From positions 204,672 through 268,671 of the forward strand of contig JAIUNV010000006.1 of assembly GCA_020161435.1 (NCBI GenBank): a DNA stretch of 64,000 nt, given 5' to 3'. Positions 61,225 through 64,000 of the stretch are shown one piece after another; within the stretch, counting starts at the first letter, position 1; each line of letters opens with the position of its first letter. The DNA comes from Bacteroidota bacterium. Lineage in GTDB: Bacteria; Bacteroidota; Bacteroidia; Chitinophagales; Chitinophagaceae. The notes beneath the pieces are model-generated. The model was not told the origin of the DNA. It saw nothing but the letters and a program-made list of their open reading frames with translations, and did not search any database. Both the position numbers and the translations under genes were made by a program.

Positions 61225-61878
61225 TCAGGAAATAATTACACCATCTTTCATTACCAGTTTTCGGTCGCTCAGGTTCGCCAGCGACTCATTATGGGTCACA
61301 ATCAAAAATGTTTGCCCCAGCTGACGGCGTAGTTCAAAAAAAAGTTCGTGTAATTCCTGAGCATGCTGGCTGTCGAGGTTGCCGGTGGGCTCATCAGCAA
61401 ACACAATGGCTGGCTGATTAATCAGTGATCGGGCCACAGCAATACGCTGCTGTTCACCACCAGAAAGTTGAGATGGCTTGTGGTCTTTTCTATCGGTCAA
61501 ATCTAGCAGGCGCAGCAATTCCAGTGCTCTTTCTTCCACCGCTTTTTTGTTGCTGTTGCCAATCCAGCCGGGTATGCAAATGTTTTCCAGTGCTGTAAAC
61601 TCTGGCAGTAAATGATGAAATTGAAACACAAAGCCGATATGTTCATTGCGAAACCGGGCCAGGGCATTGCCTTGCAAGCCGGTCACCTCTGTGTTGTTGA
61701 TGCTGATACTGCCGCTGTCGGGTTGATCGAGGGTACCTAAAATGTGGAGCAGCGTACTCTTGCCCGCTCCCGAAGCTCCCACAATGGATACCACTTCGGC
61801 TTTTGCCACCGAAATATCTACCCCTTTCAGAATCGTCAAATCTCCGTATTGCTTCTTGATTCCTGTCGCCGATAGCAT
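61225..61878 (-). CDS. ABC transporter ATP-binding protein, LolD type
   Basis: 217 residues from the ATG at 61878 (MLSATGIKKQYGDLTIL); an ATG three codons upstream at 61887 is equally possible. The frame stays open to 62118, but that stretch overlaps the promoter and start of the divergent DUF2795 gene and is not coding-like. Walker A is GASGAGKSTL, the signature LSGGEQQRIAVARSL, and Walker B VFADEPTGNLD. It resembles LolD, the motor for lipoprotein release to the outer membrane. No LolC/E gene is beside it. Confidence 0.9.
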   Translation of the reverse strand: MLSATGIKKQYGDLTILKGVDISVAKAEVVSIVGASGAGKSTLLHILGTLDQPDSGSISINNTEVTGLQGNALARFRNEHIGFVFQFHHLLPEFTALENICIPGWIGNSNKKAVEERALELLRLLDLTDRKDHKPSQLSGGEQQRIAVARSLINQPAIVFADEPTGNLDSQHAQELHELFFELRRQLGQTFLIVTHNESLANLSDRKLVMKDGVIIS

Positions 61879-61978
61879 ACCATTCATTTTTCTCTCCGGT
61901 AAAAGTATCTGATTCACTGTGTTTATCAACCACACTTCAGTTGGTACTCCACAATTTGATGGGCTTTGCACAACTACA

Positions 61979-62009
61979 TTTGGTAATTTCTGTGATACAT
62001 ATACATTTG
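61979..62009 (+). promoter_or_regulatory. Promoter of the DUF2795 gene
   Basis: TTTG at 61979-61982 and TACATTTG at 62002-62009 are 19 bases apart, a full match to the Bacteroidota promoter pattern. The start codon lies at 62037. Confidence 0.7.
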
Positions 62010-62020
62010 CCAAAATTTTT

Positions 62021-62027
62021 AAGGAGG
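62021..62027 (+). promoter_or_regulatory. Shine-Dalgarno site AAGGAGG
   Basis: A complete anti-16S match, nine bases before the ATG at 62037. It decides that start over the upstream ATG at 61941. Such perfect sites are unusual in this phylum, where most starts in this window have no clear Shine-Dalgarno sequence. Confidence 0.75.
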
Positions 62028-62036
62028 GTAATCTGT

Positions 62037-62258
62037 ATGTTTTGGACACTCGAACTCGCATCTCACCTCGAAGATGCCCCCTGGCCGGCCACAAAAGATG
62101 AACTGATTGACTATTCAATTCGTTCAGGTGCTCCTATTGAAGTAGTGGAGAACCTGCAGGAACTGGAAGACGACGGCGAAATTTATGAAGGCCTCGAAGA
62201 TATTTGGCCCGACTATCCAAGTCAGGATGATTTCTTCTTTAATGAAGACGAATATTAA
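62037..62258 (+). CDS. DUF2795-family protein
   Basis: 73 residues: MFWTLELASHLEDAPWPATK, then DELIDYSIRSGAPIEVVENLQ and a very acidic tail ending FFNEDEY. The DUF2795 domain (about 10-50) is a small helical unit of unknown function in many bacteria. The open frame extends to 61941, but the promoter and the AAGGAGG site point to the ATG at 62037. It is divergent from the LolD-type gene and has its own terminator. Confidence 0.85.
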   Translation: MFWTLELASHLEDAPWPATKDELIDYSIRSGAPIEVVENLQELEDDGEIYEGLEDIWPDYPSQDDFFFNEDEY

Positions 62259-62284
62259 TCTACAAGTAGCACTAACTGTTTGTA

Positions 62285-62313
62285 AAAAGCCATTCTTTTA
62301 TAGAATGGCTTTT
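62285..62313 (+). terminator. Terminator after the DUF2795 gene
   Basis: The 11-bp perfect stem AAAAGCCATTC (62285-62295) / GAATGGCTTTT (62303-62313). It could also serve the convergent SemiSWEET gene. Confidence 0.85.
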
Positions 62314-62323
62314 CTCTTTGTTC

Positions 62324-62590
62324 TTATTGCTGCTTAAACGTTAGTTTGAAAAAGATGAGCAATAAACTCAGCACACATACTATGCCGTTACAAATAATAA
62401 CCGGCCAAAGCATAGGGCTGTTGAATATGCCATAAATAAGCCATACAATGGTGCTGATAAAGACAATCAGCATCATTTCAAAGCTCAAATCATCGGCACG
62501 TCTCGTTTTCCAGGTTTTGTATACCTGTGGCATAAAAGTAACCGACGACAGAAACGAGCCTACAAGTCCAACCATTTCTACCCAGTTCAT
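62324..62590 (-). CDS. SemiSWEET-type sugar transporter
   Basis: 88 residues with three membrane helices. It has the conserved start MVGLVGSFLSSVTFMPQVYKTWKTR, including the PQ motif, and the third-helix asparagine region VIICNGIVCVLSLLL. SemiSWEETs work as dimers and move sugars down a gradient. The size matches the family. It is convergent with the DUF2795 gene, while fabI lies upstream on the same strand behind a hairpin. Confidence 0.9.
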   Translation of the reverse strand: MNWVEMVGLVGSFLSSVTFMPQVYKTWKTRRADDLSFEMMLIVFISTIVWLIYGIFNSPMLWPVIICNGIVCVLSLLLIFFKLTFKQQ

Positions 62591-62612
62591 AGGTGTTTGG
62601 TTTTAAAAATGA

Positions 62613-62668
62613 AACTCCCGGCTTTGCGCTGCTTTGTGTTTTGAGCTGCTGCAGGTTGGCCGGGAGTT
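62613..62668 (-). terminator. Long-loop hairpin, probable terminator of fabI
   Basis: AACTCCCGGC (62613-62622) pairs perfectly with GCCGGGAGTT (62659-62668) across a 36-base loop. On the minus strand it is followed by a T-rich stretch. It lies 25 bases beyond the fabI stop. Confidence 0.6.
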
Positions 62669-62693
62669 GTCTGTTATCAGATAGTTGCTGACC

Positions 62694-63509
62694 TTACTTT
62701 TCCATTTGTTCTATCACATCTTGCGTTACGCCGGTAAAGCTGAACCCGCCATCGTGAAAAAGGTTTTGCATGGTCACCATACGGGTAAGGTCGCTAAACA
62801 TCGTTACACAATAGTTGGCGCAGTCTTCAGCAGAAGCATTACCCAACGGGCTCATCTTTTCTGCAAAGCTCATAAAGCCATCAAAACCCTTTACGCCACT
62901 GCCAGCAGTGGTACGGGTGGGGCTTTGGCTAATGGTATTGATACGCACTTTCTTTTTCTTACCATAGTGATAGCCAAAACTGCGGGTAATGCTTTCGAGC
63001 AAGGCCTTGGCATCAGCCATTTCGTTGTAGTCAGGAAATACACGCTGCGCTGCTATATAGGTCAAAGCAACGATGCTTCCCCATTCAGATATGGCGTCCA
63101 TTTCGTAAGCCACCTGGCACACCCGGTGCAGGCTAAGTGCCGAAATATCCAATGTCTTATGCTGAAAATCGTGGTTCAGGTTTGTGTAATGAAAGCCTTT
63201 ACGAATGTTCAGACTCATGCCAACAGAGTGCAGCACAAAGTCTACCGGGCCGCCAAAATGAGCCATTGCTTCAGTAAACAGCTTTTTAATATCATCATCA
63301 TTCGAAACATCGGCCGGGATAACAGGGGCATTGCCGCAAGCTTCAGCCAATGCATTGATTTCGCCCATGCGTAGTGCAATAGGGGCATTGGTCAGCACCA
63401 GCTCAGCGCCTTCTTCGTAGCACTTCTGTGCAGTTTTCCAGGCAATTGACTGGTCGTTGAGGGCTCCGAAAATGATACCCTTCTTTCCTTTCAAAAGTTG
63501 ATTCGCCAT
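62694..63509 (-). CDS. fabI: Enoyl-[acyl-carrier-protein] reductase (NADH), FabI type
   Basis: 271 residues. It reduces the trans-2-enoyl-ACP bond in the last step of each fatty-acid elongation cycle. The nucleotide-binding start is KGIIFGALNDQSIAWKTA, the NAG-equivalent region VLHSVGMS, and the catalytic YNEMADAK follows the Y-x6-K spacing. SQSPTRTTAGSGVKGF precedes the substrate loop. The C-terminus ends GVTQDVIEQMEK. The protein is the target of triclosan in other bacteria. Confidence 0.95.
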   Translation of the reverse strand: MANQLLKGKKGIIFGALNDQSIAWKTAQKCYEEGAELVLTNAPIALRMGEINALAEACGNAPVIPADVSNDDDIKKLFTEAMAHFGGPVDFVLHSVGMSLNIRKGFHYTNLNHDFQHKTLDISALSLHRVCQVAYEMDAISEWGSIVALTYIAAQRVFPDYNEMADAKALLESITRSFGYHYGKKKKVRINTISQSPTRTTAGSGVKGFDGFMSFAEKMSPLGNASAEDCANYCVTMFSDLTRMVTMQNLFHDGGFSFTGVTQDVIEQMEK

Positions 63510-63780
63510 AATAAGTCTGATTATGTCTTTAATAGGTCACGCTTTTAGCATAAACGCGGCGGTAAATGTAGGATTTATAAGAGTATGACATGTCCGCATG
63601 CCTTGAGCAAAAGCCGTAGCATTACTGTCGAATGAATAATAAAGAGTAAACGCACTAAATAAGAAGACAGAATTTCGAATATTATTTCGGTCAACTCAAT
63701 GGAAAGAAAATTAATTAATCACTTCAAATACAAGCGTGGCAAGGCTTTCAGGCTTTACAATCATTTTTCATTCTAAAAAA
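63510..63780. other. Gene-free stretch upstream of fabI
   Basis: About 270 bases without a convincing frame. On the minus strand, TACATTTA (one base off the -7 consensus) sits roughly 60 bases before the fabI ATG and may be its promoter. No RNA gene or hairpin was recognised. Confidence 0.4.
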
Positions 63781-63782
63781 AG

Positions 63783-63812
63783 TTGGAGGGAATGAATATG
63801 CCCTTATCTTTG
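63783..63812 (+). promoter_or_regulatory. Promoter 1 at right edge
   Basis: AAAAGTTGG (TTGG at 63783-63786) and TATCTTTG at 63805-63812 have an 18-base gap. This is a strong match to the phylum's promoter pattern, on the plus strand. No start codon with a long frame follows inside the window. Confidence 0.65.
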
Positions 63813-63960
63813 CCGTCCGCTTTTGAAAAACGAGTATGTTTTGATGGGTTTAGGAATAGTTCTTTATGAGGGTTTTGGGGTAAGAATTTTTTGAAGTTGG
63901 TTTTAGGTTTTGCTGATGAGTGTCTTGAAAAAAAACTTCAAAAAATAGTTGGCCAAAAAG

Positions 63961-63990
63961 TTGGTTGAATAAAATTTCCCCTTACTTTTG
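63961..63990 (+). promoter_or_regulatory. Promoter 2 at right edge
   Basis: AAAAAGTTGG (TTGG at 63961-63964) and TACTTTTG at 63983-63990 again have an 18-base gap. This is the same architecture as promoter 1, 178 bases downstream. Transcription would start near the last bases of the window, so the gene lies beyond it. Confidence 0.7.
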
Positions 63991-64000
63991 CACTCCCAAA

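Noticed and set aside
61879..62118. Longer N-terminus for the LolD-type ATPase
   Set aside because: The extra residues have no family similarity and overlap the promoter and start of the divergent DUF2795 gene.

Overview
The window looks like chromosomal DNA from a Bacteroidota bacterium, most likely of the Chitinophagaceae or a close relative. The grounds are protein families and signals typical of the phylum: a PKD-repeat adhesin with a type IX secretion C-terminal domain next to a PorP/SprF protein, a 14-gene nuo operon with a short NuoG, an ExbB-ExbD-ExbD-TonB cluster, a SusD relic, and promoters of the TAnnTTTG type with a TTTG/TTGG element 18-19 bases upstream. The species cannot be named from the sequence.

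Layout. 1-7.6 kb: the 3' end of dnaJ, then a run of minus-strand genes (VWA-domain protein, hpt, glucosaminidase-LysM protein, TPR-like protein, zinc-ribbon coiled-coil protein, Nif3-like protein). 7.9-15.3 kb: a 1604-residue PKD-repeat surface protein, PorP/SprF and a GT39-type glycosyltransferase. 15.4-16.8 kb: tRNA-Ser(GCT), a four-helix-bundle (S23-type) gene, tRNA-Pro(TGG), then two tandem GIY-YIG nuclease genes separated and followed by tRNA-Pro-like remnants and identical terminators. This is the most unusual structure in the window. 16.8-25.8 kb: rlmN, a thiolase, a DMT transporter, hisS, a low-molecular-weight phosphatase, and a PstS-like lipoprotein with a TPR protein. 25.9-39.5 kb: nuoABCDEFGHIJKLMN, complete and in canonical order, encoding respiratory complex I. 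39.6-50.4 kb: a MacB-type permease, a secreted metzincin-like metalloprotease, the ExbB/ExbD/TonB energy-transduction cluster and mnmE. 50.5-59.4 kb: a decayed polysaccharide-utilisation locus followed by galK and galT. 59.6-64 kb: gatC, two LolD/MacB-type ATPases, a cobalamin adenosyltransferase, a DUF2795 protein, a SemiSWEET and fabI, ending in two tandem promoters that point off the right edge.

How the accessory region reads. Between 50.5 and 57.1 kb there are fragments of a GH16 glycoside hydrolase, an IS3-type transposase, an AraC-type regulator, a beta-galactosidase with its middle deleted, a sulfatase with its middle deleted and a frameshifted SusD. They are interleaved with two intact sulfatases and an intact formylglycine-generating enzyme. 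Together with galactokinase and galactose-1-phosphate uridylyltransferase this suggests a former sulfated-galactan utilisation locus. It appears to have lost its uptake and regulatory genes but kept sulfatase maturation and the Leloir genes. The substrate is inferred, not shown.

All coordinates, motif positions and identity counts were read by eye. No database search or folding program was run.
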